DNA of 64,000 nt, taken from NCBI RefSeq assembly GCF_000966195.1, contig NZ_LAHL01000003.1:62001-126000 (forward strand), written 5' to 3'. Below are positions 52,855 through 61,660 of this stretch, piece by piece. Numbering within the stretch: the first letter of the stretch is position 1; each line of letters begins with the position of its first letter. The notes under the pieces were generated by a model. That model was given only the letters and a program-made list of their open reading frames with translations, was not told the origin of the DNA and searched no databases. Source of the stretch: Domibacillus robiginosus. Its GTDB lineage: Bacteria > Bacillota > Bacilli > Bacillales > Domibacillaceae. Both the position numbers and the translations under genes were made by a program.

Positions 52855-53667
52855 ATGAGAATTAACCATAACATTCAAGCATTAAATGCCTACCGCAACC
52901 TGGGAAATACAAACAACGCTACATCTAAAAGCCTTGAAAAATTGTCATCCGGCCTTCGCATTAACCGGGCAGCGGACGATGCAGCCGGCCTTGCGATTTC
53001 GGAAAAAATGCGCTCGCAGGTGCGTGGCCTGGATATGGCGGAGCGTAATTCACTCGATGCGATCTCGCTAATTCAAACGGCGGAAGGAGCGCTTGCTTCT
53101 ACGCATGATATCCTGCAGCGGATGCGTGAATTATCGGTTCAGTCTGCGAATGAAACACTTGAGACTACAGATAAGCAGGCGATCCAGGACGAGATCGATG
53201 CGCTAACAGAAGAAATTGACCGTATTGCAAACGAAACGGAATTCAATGAAAAAAAATTACTGGATGGAAGCATTCCAGCTGGCGGTCTTGCTTTTCAAAT
53301 TGGCGCCAACACAGAACAAATGTTAAAAATTGAGATTGCTGGAATGGGTGCCACAGATTTAGGTGTAAACAGCCTGGATATGCTTTCAAATGCATCATCA
53401 GCAATTTCAACCATTGATGCAGCGATTTCAAAAGTATCTGAGCAGCGCAGCAAGCTTGGGGCCGTACAAAACCGCCTGGAGCATACAATCACAAACCTGC
53501 AGACAGCCAATGAAAATCTGACAGCGGCTGAATCACGTATCCGCGACCTGGACATGGCAGAGGAAATGACCCAGTTTACGAGAAACAACATTTTGAACCA
53601 GGCAGGACAGGCGATGCTCGCACAGGCGAATCAGCTTCCGCAGGGCGTTCTGCAGCTTCTTCAATAA
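52855..53667 (+). CDS. Short second flagellin
   Basis: A 270-aa flagellin with only D0/D1 parts: [40 protein letters not shown] at the N-terminus, and the C-terminal [37 protein letters not shown]. It lacks the surface-exposed central domain of the hag product at 58777 (417 aa). It is embedded in the sigma-D operon behind a FliS-like gene, so it should be expressed with the hook-associated proteins, earlier or lower than hag. A minor filament subunit or junction protein is plausible. Confidence 0.9.
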   Translation: MRINHNIQALNAYRNLGNTNNATSKSLEKLSSGLRINRAADDAAGLAISEKMRSQVRGLDMAERNSLDAISLIQTAEGALASTHDILQRMRELSVQSANETLETTDKQAIQDEIDALTEEIDRIANETEFNEKKLLDGSIPAGGLAFQIGANTEQMLKIEIAGMGATDLGVNSLDMLSNASSAISTIDAAISKVSEQRSKLGAVQNRLEHTITNLQTANENLTAAESRIRDLDMAEEMTQFTRNNILNQAGQAMLAQANQLPQGVLQLLQ

Positions 53668-53686
53668 TTAAACGGAGTGAATACGA

Positions 53687-54124
53687 ATGGAAATCCAGCG
53701 CGTAAATAGAGTTTCCGCGTCCCGGACCGAACGAAAAGAAGAAACCGCGAAAGCATCCGTGACGTTCACGGACGTGATCGCAAACAAGCGTCAAAACGCC
53801 GCACTTGAAAAAATGAACGGCATGATGAAGGAAATAGAAGTGCAGGGCGAAAAGCTTGCCGAGCACCGGACCATTGACGACCTGCGCAAGTACAAAAAAA
53901 TGGTCAAGGAATTTATGGAGGAAGCCGTAAACAGCGGTCTTCAGCTGGAAGAACAGCGAGGCTTTAACCGTCGCGGCCGCACAAAGGTATATAAGATTGT
54001 GAAAGAAGTGGACAGCCGCCTGACGCAGCTTGCCAATGATGTAATCAACAAAGAAAAATCACAGCTTGATATTTTGAGCAAGGTCGGCGAAATTCGGGGC
54101 CTGCTCGTTAACATTTACACATAA
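53687..54124 (+). CDS. YaaR (DUF327) family protein
   Basis: A 145-aa helical protein. RTIDDLRKYKKMVKEFMEEAVN, LEEQRGFNRRGRTKVYKIVKEVDSRL and the C-terminal LSKVGEIRGLLVNIYT match the DUF327/YaaR family. B. subtilis YaaR is unlinked to flagellar genes; here it lies between the short flagellin and flgN. Function unknown. ATG follows GGAGTG. Confidence 0.75.
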   Translation: MEIQRVNRVSASRTERKEETAKASVTFTDVIANKRQNAALEKMNGMMKEIEVQGEKLAEHRTIDDLRKYKKMVKEFMEEAVNSGLQLEEQRGFNRRGRTKVYKIVKEVDSRLTQLANDVINKEKSQLDILSKVGEIRGLLVNIYT

Positions 54125-54138
54125 AAAGGGGGAGCGTC

Positions 54139-54576
54139 ATGCTCATCGAAACGCTCGAAAAACAGCTGGCGCTTCATAAAAGCCTGCTTGGGCTGGCTTA
54201 TGCAAAAAGAGCCGCGATTAAAGAAAACAAGATGGACGAATTGAACCGGATTGTCCGAGATGAACAAAAGCATGTGAGTGCCGTAACCATTTTGGAAAAG
54301 CAGCGTAACGCCAGATCAGAAGGCACGGTCATGGAACAGCTGCCGCAGCTTTCAGAAGAGGAACAGAGCCGGGTCTTTGCGCTTCGTGATGAGCTGATGG
54401 CGGTACTGGCGGATTTGAGGGCTGCTAACGACTTAAATGCAGAGCTATTGGACCAGTCGCTTCAATTCGTTCACCTGCAGCTGGATTTACTCGCCCCGCA
54501 GGACGCAGGAAATTATGCGCCAGAGGGCGATGGGGACGGGCCGTCATCCGGACCGATATTTGATTCGAAAGCATAG
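54139..54576 (+). CDS. flgN: FlgN-type export chaperone
   Basis: A 145-aa helical protein (MLIETLEKQLALHKSLLGLA, KRAAIKENKMDELNRIVRDEQ) of the FlgN/YvyG family, the export chaperone for FlgK and FlgL, which follow. ATG 54139 follows AAAGGGGGAG. Only 11 bp to flgK. Confidence 0.85.
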   Translation: MLIETLEKQLALHKSLLGLAYAKRAAIKENKMDELNRIVRDEQKHVSAVTILEKQRNARSEGTVMEQLPQLSEEEQSRVFALRDELMAVLADLRAANDLNAELLDQSLQFVHLQLDLLAPQDAGNYAPEGDGDGPSSGPIFDSKA

Positions 54577-54587
54577 GAGAGAAAACG

Positions 54588-56267
54588 ATGACATCAACTT
54601 TTATGGGGCTCGAAACCGCAAAACGCGGTATGTTTACACAGCAAAGCGCTCTTTATACAACGGGGCATAACATTTCCAACGCCAACACGCCGGGCTACTC
54701 GCGCCAGCGCGTAAACTTTGAAACCACAACTCCTTATCCGGCTGTCGGATTAAACCGACCGAATATTCCAGGACAGATGGGAACAGGGGTCGAAGCCGGA
54801 TCGGTTCAGCGGATTCGCGAGGGCTTTCTGGATGTGCAGTATCGCAATGAAAACACAAAGCTTGGCTACTGGAGCGCACGTGCCGATGCACTTACGAAAG
54901 TAGAGGATATTGTCAACGAGCCAACAACAGAAGGACTGGCGGCGACAATGACGGAACTGTGGAAGTCATTTCAGGATCTGGCCGGCGCTTCGGAAAACGA
55001 AGGGGCGCGTGGTGTTGTATTGGAGCGTCTTCAAGCGGCCGCAGACACATTCAACTACATGTCAGACTCTCTGCAAGCGGTGAAAAAGGATTTCGGTAAC
55101 CAGGCGGGTGTAACCGTTAGTGCAGCCAATTCGGTTATTGAAAAGCTATTTGCGATTAATCAGCAAATTAGCGAGATAGAACCGAACGGGTATTTACCGA
55201 ATGACTTATACGATGAACGCGATCGGCTCGTTGATGAATTATCCCAATATGTAAATGTGACAACTTCAGCAGAGCCAAGCGGCGGAAACGCACTGCCGAT
55301 TGCAGAAGGTGTTTATACGGTCAGCATTTTACATGCGGACGGCACGAAAACAAACTTGCTCGACAAAGATTCTTACGCTCTTTTAAGCTTTAGCCAATCG
55401 TCAGTTGATACGTCTGTTCCAGCAAACAGCAACCGGGTGGACAGCTTTTATTTGATCGAGCACAACAAGGCAGGCCAGGCAGCAGGAGCCGGAACGGGAA
55501 TTCCTTTTGCGGATGTAAACGGTACAGCCACATTTCCAAACGGTGAAATCAAAGGGCTGATTGAAGCTTACGGCTATAAAGGAATGAAGGATACAAATGG
55601 AGACGGAACAACAGAAGAAGCAACGGTTGGTATCTATCAAAATATGATTGATGAGCTTGATAAATTCGCCTATACGTTTAAAACGCTTGTAAACGATGTT
55701 CATAAGCTTGGTTTTGATGCGGAGGGCAATCCAGGAAAAGAAGTGTTCGCAACCGAAGCGGCTGCAGATGGACAGCCCGTTTACACAGGTGCGGCAAGCT
55801 CCCTTAGCCTGACAGGGATTACGACGAAGCAGATTGCAGCATCTGCGGTTGGTCCGGATGGAGCCGTCGTCAACATTGGCGATGGGAACAATGCATTGAA
55901 CCTGTCGAATATTGGTGCGATGCTTTTAATACCGGGGCAGACGGTCGACCTATTAGGAACAGAGCAAGCCCACACAGTTCCTGCAGACCTGCCTATTAAA
56001 ACAGGATCATTGAATTCGTTTTACGAAGGCGTCATTGGCCGTCTCGGCGTTGATTCCCAGCAGGCATCCCGAATGGAAAGCAATGTAGAGGTATTGCGTT
56101 CATCAGTCGTGACAAACCGCGAGTCTGTTTCTTCTGTTTCTCTGGACGAAGAAATGACCAATTTAATTAAGTTTCAGCATGCGTATAACGGTGCGGCACG
56201 TATGATCACCGTTATGGATGAAATGCTCGATAAAATCATTAACGGCATGGGTGTGGCCGGCCGCTAA
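54588..56267 (+). CDS. flgK: Flagellar hook-associated protein 1 FlgK
   Basis: A 559-aa hook-filament junction protein: MTSTFMGLETAKRGMFTQQS, the ANTPGYSRQRV flagellar-rod motif, and the C-terminal LDEEMTNLIKFQHAYNGAAR motif. Exported by the flagellar type III system. ATG follows AGGAGAG. Confidence 0.95.
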   Translation: MTSTFMGLETAKRGMFTQQSALYTTGHNISNANTPGYSRQRVNFETTTPYPAVGLNRPNIPGQMGTGVEAGSVQRIREGFLDVQYRNENTKLGYWSARADALTKVEDIVNEPTTEGLAATMTELWKSFQDLAGASENEGARGVVLERLQAAADTFNYMSDSLQAVKKDFGNQAGVTVSAANSVIEKLFAINQQISEIEPNGYLPNDLYDERDRLVDELSQYVNVTTSAEPSGGNALPIAEGVYTVSILHADGTKTNLLDKDSYALLSFSQSSVDTSVPANSNRVDSFYLIEHNKAGQAAGAGTGIPFADVNGTATFPNGEIKGLIEAYGYKGMKDTNGDGTTEEATVGIYQNMIDELDKFAYTFKTLVNDVHKLGFDAEGNPGKEVFATEAAADGQPVYTGAASSLSLTGITTKQIAASAVGPDGAVVNIGDGNNALNLSNIGAMLLIPGQTVDLLGTEQAHTVPADLPIKTGSLNSFYEGVIGRLGVDSQQASRMESNVEVLRSSVVTNRESVSSVSLDEEMTNLIKFQHAYNGAARMITVMDEMLDKIINGMGVAGR

Positions 56268-56282
56268 TAAGGAGTGAAAAAA

Positions 56283-57167
56283 ATGCGTGTAACGCAATCG
56301 ATGCTGTCATCTAATATGATGAACAATTTAACGTCCAGTTTATCTCGGCTGGACAAGTTAAATACACAGGTAGCGACACAAAAGAAAATTACCAAACCGT
56401 CAGATGATCCGGTTGTGGCCATGAAAGGCATTGTATATCGCCGGAGTCTTGAAGAAGTCGAGCAGTTTCAGCGTAATTTTAATGAAGCTTATAACTGGGT
56501 TGAAAATACAGATTCCGCACTCGATAAAGCAAAGCTTGCGATGGACCGGATTCGCGAACTCGTTGTGCAAACGTCCAATGACACGTACGATGCCGAACAG
56601 CGTGAAGCAACAAAAGCGGAAGTGGTACAATTAAAAGAGCACCTGGTTGAAATTGCCAACACAAAGTTTGGCGAAAAGTATTTATTTAACGGTACGGCGA
56701 CAACAACAAAGCCGGTGGAAGCATCGGAAACAGGTGCCACCGTTTCAGCTAACGGGGGAAAAGTCGAGCTTGAATTATCAAAAGGCGTACATATTCAAGT
56801 GAATATTACCGCTCAGGAAGCATTTCCAGCCGGGTTATTTGAAGATGTGCAAAAAGTAATTGATACTCTCGAAGACGACACCAAAACAGGCGCTGACCTG
56901 AGCGCATTGCTTGATGAGCTGGATGTTCATCTTGCGGATAACTCAACGGCCCGTGCAAAAATTGGAGCCCGTTTTAACCGGATTGAATTAATAGAAGCAA
57001 GAGCCAGCGAACAGCAGGTCATAGCGTCTCGGATTTTATCGGAAAATGAAGACGTTGACTTTGAGCAGGTGGTCACCGATTTAACGGTACAGGAAACGGT
57101 TCATAAAGCCGCTCTTTCAGTCGGCGCCCGCATCATTCAGCCGTCACTAATGGACTTTCTCCGCTAA
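56283..57167 (+). CDS. flgL: Flagellar hook-associated protein 3 FlgL
   Basis: A 294-aa flagellin-like junction protein. Start MRVTQSMLSSNMMNNL at 56283 follows AAGGAG; the GTG at 56274 overlaps that site. N- and C-terminal flagellin-type helices (ILSENEDVDFEQVVTDLTVQ) with a short middle domain. Fifteen bp after flgK. Confidence 0.93.
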   Translation: MRVTQSMLSSNMMNNLTSSLSRLDKLNTQVATQKKITKPSDDPVVAMKGIVYRRSLEEVEQFQRNFNEAYNWVENTDSALDKAKLAMDRIRELVVQTSNDTYDAEQREATKAEVVQLKEHLVEIANTKFGEKYLFNGTATTTKPVEASETGATVSANGGKVELELSKGVHIQVNITAQEAFPAGLFEDVQKVIDTLEDDTKTGADLSALLDELDVHLADNSTARAKIGARFNRIELIEARASEQQVIASRILSENEDVDFEQVVTDLTVQETVHKAALSVGARIIQPSLMDFLR

Positions 57168-57182
57168 TAGGAGGTTTTTCGT

Positions 57183-57743
57183 ATGAATATCCCGGCCATT
57201 CAAATAAGCACAACACCGGCGAAGCTTGGTATTTCTTCCTCACCCGGCCGCTTGTCCATTGAACAGCCGGCCGCAACCGTTGACTTAAAGCAGCCAAAAG
57301 CAGAGGTGCATATTCAGACAACACCCGGCAAGCTGACTATTGACCAGACCCAGGCGTGGGCCGATATGGACCTGAAACATATTTTTACCCGCATTAAAGA
57401 AGCCGCCTCAGAAGGACGCCAGAAAGCACTGGAAGGCACCGGCCGCCGTGCAGCAGAAGGGCGCGAACTTGCGGATATTCATAAAAGCAGTAACGCTATT
57501 ACCATGCAGGCGGCCCGTGCTTCGAACCGGACCCACGAATTGGGCATTGCGTACATCCCGTCTCCTGGCAGTGTGAAAACCAATTATCAGCCGGGCGACG
57601 TACAAATTGACGCCCAGGCCCGGCCGGTGGAGAACAACACCCGTGCCAACAAGCCGATTATCAATTATGAGCCAGGCAAAGTCAGCTTTCAGATGAATCA
57701 GTATCCGTCCATCCAGTTTCAGGCAGTGAATAAAACGATTTAA
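57183..57743 (+). CDS. yviE: YviE-like protein (DUF6470)
   Basis: A 186-aa protein of unknown role found before fliW in Bacillus. Begins MNIPAIQISTTPAKLGISSS; repeated short beta-like phrases (KAEVHIQTTPGKLTIDQ, IDAQARPVENN). No signal peptide. ATG follows TAGGAGG. Position defines it better than any motif. Confidence 0.8.
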   Translation: MNIPAIQISTTPAKLGISSSPGRLSIEQPAATVDLKQPKAEVHIQTTPGKLTIDQTQAWADMDLKHIFTRIKEAASEGRQKALEGTGRRAAEGRELADIHKSSNAITMQAARASNRTHELGIAYIPSPGSVKTNYQPGDVQIDAQARPVENNTRANKPIINYEPGKVSFQMNQYPSIQFQAVNKTI

Positions 57744-57755
57744 AGGATGATCTAT

Positions 57756-58190
57756 GTGAAGATTCAAACGAAATACCACGGTGAACAAACCATTGAACAG
57801 AGCGACATTCTTACCTTTTCAAACGGTATTCCGGGCTTTGAAGGAGAAAAGAAATTTGTTCTGCTCGCTTTCCCGGACAATGATGTGTTTTCCGCGCTTC
57901 AATCCGTTTCCACACCAGATTTAAGTTTTATTGTCACTGATCCATTTTCCTTTTTTATCGATTACAACGTGAAAATTGATGATGCGACGATCGAAGCGCT
58001 ATCGATTGAAAGAGAAGAAGACGTGAAGCTTTTCAACATTTTAACCGTACGTGATCCATTCCAGGAAACGACCGCTAACCTGCAGGCACCGGTCGTCATC
58101 AACAAAAAAACAAACAGCGGCCGCCAGCTCATCTTAACTGGCACGCCGTACGAAACACGCCACAACCTGTTTCAGGAAAAGGAGGCGTAA
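57756..58190 (+). CDS. fliW: Flagellar assembly factor FliW
   Basis: A 144-aa protein: IQTKYHGEQTIEQSDILTFS, GIPGFEGEKKFVLL and the C-terminal NLQAPVVINKKT..GRQLIL. It binds flagellin and, when free, binds CsrA to release hag translation. GTG start 57756 is preferred because AAAGGA sits eight bases before it; the ATG at 57747 overlaps that site. Four bp before csrA. Confidence 0.92.
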   Translation: MKIQTKYHGEQTIEQSDILTFSNGIPGFEGEKKFVLLAFPDNDVFSALQSVSTPDLSFIVTDPFSFFIDYNVKIDDATIEALSIEREEDVKLFNILTVRDPFQETTANLQAPVVINKKTNSGRQLILTGTPYETRHNLFQEKEA

Positions 58191-58193
58191 CCG

Positions 58194-58421
58194 ATGCTTG
58201 TGTTAACAAGAAAACCCGGAGAATCGCTCATGATCGGCGACGATATCGAACTTACCATTGTTTCCGTTTCCGGTGACCAGGTTAAGCTCGGCATCAATGC
58301 ACCGAAGCATGTCGACATCCACCGAAAAGAAATTTATGTACAGATCGGTAATGAAAACAAATCGGCTTCGGCTGGTGTAACAGATTTATCTGGATTATTT
58401 AAACTCCCTCCAATGAAATAA
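58194..58421 (+). CDS. csrA: Carbon storage regulator CsrA
   Basis: A 75-aa RNA-binding translational repressor. [38 protein letters not shown] are canonical. It binds GGA-containing sites in the hag leader (seen at 58732-58769) and blocks the ribosome. The FliW-CsrA-Hag loop is fully present. Its 3' end forms part of its terminator. Confidence 0.96.
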   Translation: MLVLTRKPGESLMIGDDIELTIVSVSGDQVKLGINAPKHVDIHRKEIYVQIGNENKSASAGVTDLSGLFKLPPMK

Positions 58422-58437
58422 ATGGATGGGAGTTTTT
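58400..58437 (+). terminator. Terminator of the flgM-csrA operon
   Basis: AAACTCCCTCCA..TGGATGGGAGTTTTTT. The upstream arm overlaps the last csrA codons. Confidence 0.8.
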
Positions 58438-58642
58438 TGTTGGTGAAATAAATTTATTCAAAAATAATTGCCTCCTCAATAAGAATATAAGTGACTTGCT
58501 CTTTCATAAAAGATGTTGAACAAGCAATAACTCTTTCCTTTTTCATTTCAGTTATTTTCTAATACAAGTAAATATCCAAAAATAATCTAAAAGTCTACCT
58601 AGTTATTTCACGAATTTGGTAAAAAAATAATTAAAATCTATT

Positions 58643-58669
58643 AAACATTTCTACACGGAGACGATAATA
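58643..58669 (+). promoter_or_regulatory. Sigma-D promoter of hag
   Basis: TAAA, 14-bp spacer, GACGATAAT. It shares TAAACATTTCTAC with the flgM promoter at 49510. The region 58422-58642 upstream is AT-rich with nothing else recognisable. Confidence 0.75.
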
Positions 58670-58731
58670 CTAGTGTAAGCAAAAAGGAACAGGGCGGCCG
58701 ACCTGGAACGGATTGCTGAACAAAAGAAAAA

Positions 58732-58769
58732 CTGTTCACACGGATGTGAACAGCCACACTCAAGGAGGA
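58732..58769 (+). promoter_or_regulatory. Two CsrA-binding sites in the hag leader
   Basis: Site 1: hairpin CTGTTCACA-CGGA-TGTGAACAG (58732-58753) with GGA in the loop, giving ACACGGATGT. Site 2: CAAGGAGGA (58761-58769), which is the ribosome binding site of hag. This equals the two-site arrangement known in B. subtilis hag. Confidence 0.8.
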
Positions 58770-58776
58770 AAAATCA

Positions 58777-60030
58777 ATGATTATTAATCATAATATTGCT
58801 GCGATCAACACGTACAACAAATTCAGTGCTGCTGGTGCAAACCAAGCAAAATCAATGGAAAAATTGTCTTCAGGTCTTCGTATTAACAAAGCTGGAGATG
58901 ATGCTGCGGGTCTTGCGATTTCTGAAAAAATGCGCGGACAGGTTCGTGGTTTAGACCAGGCATCGCGTAATTCGCAAGATGCTATCAGCTTGATTCAAAC
59001 AGCTGAAGGTGCATTAAATGAAACACATTCTATTCTACAACGTATGCGTGAACTTGCTGTTCAAGCGGGTAACGATACAAACACAGATAAAGACCGTGGT
59101 GAAATTCAAAAAGAAATCAATGAATTGACTTCTGAAATCAACCGCATTGGTAATACAACAGAGTTCAATACACAGAAATTGCTTGATGGCAGTAAAGACG
59201 TAGCCACTAGTGGGCAAGCTGCAGTATCTGGATCATCGGGAACAACAGGTGTCTTTAAAATCGCTGTGGGTGACGTTGCATCAGGTGCTCAAAGTATTAC
59301 AATTGATGGCGAAGCTTTAAGTATAACATTTGCTTCTGGTGGTGCATCAGGTGCGGATGCTACTAAATTAAAAGAAGCTATTTCAGGAAACACTGCCTTA
59401 AGTGCTAAATATGATGTTAAAGTAAGTGGTGGTACGAACGTTATCCTGACGCAAAAAACAAACACAACTGCTAGTACCTTAGCAATAAGTGGATCAGCGG
59501 CTTTGTCTGGTTCAACAGTTACATCTGGAGCAGCAGCTGTTGCAGCAAAAGCTGAAGTGAAATCAGGGGCTTCACTTCAATTCCAAATTGGTGCAAATGA
59601 AAAACAAAGCTTGACTTTAGACATTGCGGATATGCGTTCATCCGCTCTTGGCCTTACTGGAACAGGCTCAGGCTTTGCTAGTGATAATGGTGTGACAAAC
59701 GGAACAGATAATACAAAAGCTGAAAAGGCACTTGATGTATCCACACATGCCGGTGCAGCAAATGCTGTTACGAAAATTCAAGAAGCAATTGATAAAGTTT
59801 CAGCTGAACGCTCAAAACTAGGGGCAACTCAAAACCGTCTAGAGCATACAATTAATAACCTTGGTACGTCTTCTGAAAACCTAACTGCCGCTGAATCACG
59901 TATTCGTGATGTAGACATGGCGAAAGAAATGATGAACCAAACGAAAAATTCTATTATGTCACAAGCAGCGCAAGCTATGTTGGCTCAAGCAAACCAACAA
60001 CCACAAGGCGTATTACAGCTACTTGGTTAA
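58777..60030 (+). CDS. hag: Flagellin Hag (major)
   Basis: A 417-aa flagellin: N-terminal [37 protein letters not shown]-terminal [20 protein letters not shown] and [17 protein letters not shown]. The central ~145-290 region is a variable surface domain rich in Ser/Gly/Ala/Thr with a flagellin-IN-like segment ([16 protein letters not shown]), a plausible site for O-glycosylation given the Maf gene downstream. Own sigma-D promoter and CsrA-controlled leader. Its terminator is now split by an insertion sequence. Confidence 0.96.
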   Translation: MIINHNIAAINTYNKFSAAGANQAKSMEKLSSGLRINKAGDDAAGLAISEKMRGQVRGLDQASRNSQDAISLIQTAEGALNETHSILQRMRELAVQAGNDTNTDKDRGEIQKEINELTSEINRIGNTTEFNTQKLLDGSKDVATSGQAAVSGSSGTTGVFKIAVGDVASGAQSITIDGEALSITFASGGASGADATKLKEAISGNTALSAKYDVKVSGGTNVILTQKTNTTASTLAISGSAALSGSTVTSGAAAVAAKAEVKSGASLQFQIGANEKQSLTLDIADMRSSALGLTGTGSGFASDNGVTNGTDNTKAEKALDVSTHAGAANAVTKIQEAIDKVSAERSKLGATQNRLEHTINNLGTSSENLTAAESRIRDVDMAKEMMNQTKNSIMSQAAQAMLAQANQQPQGVLQLLG

Positions 60031-60055
60031 TAATAATACTAGATTCATAAAAAAG

Positions 60056-60077
60056 ACCTTAGGAATCATCCTAAGGT
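60056..60077 (+). terminator. hag terminator hairpin, left copy
   Basis: Arms ACCTTAGGA / TCCTAAGGT with an ATCA loop, cut from its T-run by the insertion sequence that starts at the next base. Exact 22-bp direct repeat of 61661-61682. Confidence 0.9.
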
Positions 60078-60078
60078 C

Positions 60079-60129
60079 AGACTGTAGACAAACTCGAAGA
60101 AATTCGAGTTTGTCTGCAGTCTTTTTATT
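60079..60129. terminator. Terminator-like hairpin in the left end of the IS
   Basis: About 19-bp stem: GACTGTAGACAAACTCGAA with its complement (one G-U pair), GAAA loop, then TCTTTTTA. The outer arm includes the terminal inverted repeat. It can stop hag transcripts before the transposase gene. Confidence 0.8.
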
Positions 60130-60171
60130 TTTTACAATAGAAATAAGATATTTTGGCTGAGGTGATGGAAA

Positions 60172-61530
60172 ATGATGACGAGAAACAACCAGACAGAACG
60201 AGACCAACTAGAAGTGATTGCACTGGATCAGCTGGTGCCGCAGGACCACCTTGTGCGGAAGTTGGAGGCAGCGATTGATTTCTCCTTCATTTATCCATTG
60301 GTTGAAGATTTGTACTCGAAGTTTGGGCGTCCAAGTATAGACCCGGTTGTCCTATTTAAGATGACCTTTATTCAGTATGTGTTTGGCGTCCGCTCCATGC
60401 GCCAGACGATCAGGGAAATCGAAACGAATGTGGCATACCGCTGGTTTCTCGGATTTGGTTTCTACACAGAGGTTCCCCATTTCTCTACCTTTGGCAAGAA
60501 CTATGAGCGCCGCTTCAAGGACACGGATGTCTTTGAGCAGATTTTCTACCGCATCTTGAAAGAAATTGCAGACCGGGGACTACTCAGTGCCGACCATGTC
60601 TTCATTGACTCTACGCATGTGAAGGCAAGCGCGAATAAGCGCAAATTTGAAAAGAAAGTGGTGCGCAAGGAGACACGCGCCTACGAGGCAAGGCTCCAGG
60701 AGGAGCTAAACCAGGACCGGATTGACCATGGAAAGAAACCATTTCCGCCAGACAAATTTGAAAAAGAGGAAACCAAGGAAATCAAGCAGAGCACGACAGA
60801 CCCGGAAAGTGGCTACTATGTGAAAGATGAGCGCACGAAGCAGTTTGCCTACTCATTTCATGCGGCGACTGATCAAAAAGGTTTTGTACTGAGCACGATC
60901 GTGACGCCTGGAAATGTTCATGACAGCCACATCCTTCAGCCATTGGTGGAAAGCATTATGGAAAAAATCAAAAAGCCGCTTGCCGTTGCAGCGGACGCTG
61001 CCTACAAGACACCAGCGATTGCGAGTTTCCTTTTCGAGCACGGCATCCTGCCTGCCCTTCCGTACACACGTCCGAAAACAAAGGAAGGGTTCATGCGAAA
61101 AAGCGAATACGCTTATGATGAATACTACAACTGCTATATTTGTCCGCAAGGAGAGATAATGCGCTACACAACAACCACGAAGGAAGGATACCGCCAGTAC
61201 AAGTCTGATCCGCTGGTATGTGCAAGCTGCCCGCTGTTGACACAGTGTACGCAAAGCCAGAATCATCAAAAGCTGATCCAGCGCCACCTTTGGGAAGGCT
61301 GCGTCGAAGAGGCAGATCATCTTCGCCATACATTGGCAGTAAAAGAAATCTATGCACGCCGCAAGGAGACTATCGAGCGTGTCTTTGCCGATGCGAAGGA
61401 AAAGCATGGCATGCGATGGACAACCCTGAGGGGACTTAAAAAATTGTCCATGCAGGCGATGCTAACTTTTGCTGCCATGAATTTGAAGAAGCTGGCCTGC
61501 TGGACATGGAAAGGTCCAGCAGCAGCCTAA
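60172..61530 (+). CDS. IS1182-family DDE transposase
   Basis: A 452-aa transposase. N-terminal DUF772-type domain (LVPQDHLVRKLEAAIDFSFI, FGVRSMRQTIREIE), then the DDE catalytic core with Asp146 (FIDSTHV), Asp275 (AADAAYKT) and Glu402 (ETIERVFADAKEKHGM), plus a Cys cluster (CYICPQGE, CASCPLLTQC) inside the insertion domain. All key residues are present, so it should be functional. ATG 60172 (or 60175) follows GAGGTGATGG. Confidence 0.93.
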   Translation: MMTRNNQTERDQLEVIALDQLVPQDHLVRKLEAAIDFSFIYPLVEDLYSKFGRPSIDPVVLFKMTFIQYVFGVRSMRQTIREIETNVAYRWFLGFGFYTEVPHFSTFGKNYERRFKDTDVFEQIFYRILKEIADRGLLSADHVFIDSTHVKASANKRKFEKKVVRKETRAYEARLQEELNQDRIDHGKKPFPPDKFEKEETKEIKQSTTDPESGYYVKDERTKQFAYSFHAATDQKGFVLSTIVTPGNVHDSHILQPLVESIMEKIKKPLAVAADAAYKTPAIASFLFEHGILPALPYTRPKTKEGFMRKSEYAYDEYYNCYICPQGEIMRYTTTTKEGYRQYKSDPLVCASCPLLTQCTQSQNHQKLIQRHLWEGCVEEADHLRHTLAVKEIYARRKETIERVFADAKEKHGMRWTTLRGLKKLSMQAMLTFAAMNLKKLACWTWKGPAAA

Positions 61531-61611
61531 AAATAGGCACTCGCAGAGGGCGGAGTGCACAATTCCTGCTTATTTTGCAATTAATTTTGAGAAAACCTCA
61601 TTGAAATTTGA

Positions 61612-61648
61612 AAAGGGACTTGGAATGAGGGCATTCCAAGTCCCTTTT
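61612..61648. terminator. Terminator-like hairpin in the right end of the IS
   Basis: AAAAGGGACTTGGAATG and its complement around a four-base loop (AGGG). The T-run merges into the right terminal inverted repeat. It stops transposase transcripts. Confidence 0.85.
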
Positions 61649-61660
61649 GTCTACAGTCTG

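Larger units (their letters stand above)
60078..61660 (+). mobile_element. IS1182-type insertion sequence in the hag terminator
   Basis: Complete 1583-bp element with perfect 15-bp terminal inverted repeats CAGACTGTAGACAAA (60078-60092; inverted 61646-61660), one transposase gene, and flanking 22-bp direct repeats that are the entire hag terminator hairpin. Strong hairpins lie at both inner ends (60079-60129 and 61612-61648). The termini are identical over 15 bases to the left end of element C. It appears intact and recently inserted, since the flanking repeats have no differences. Confidence 0.92.
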
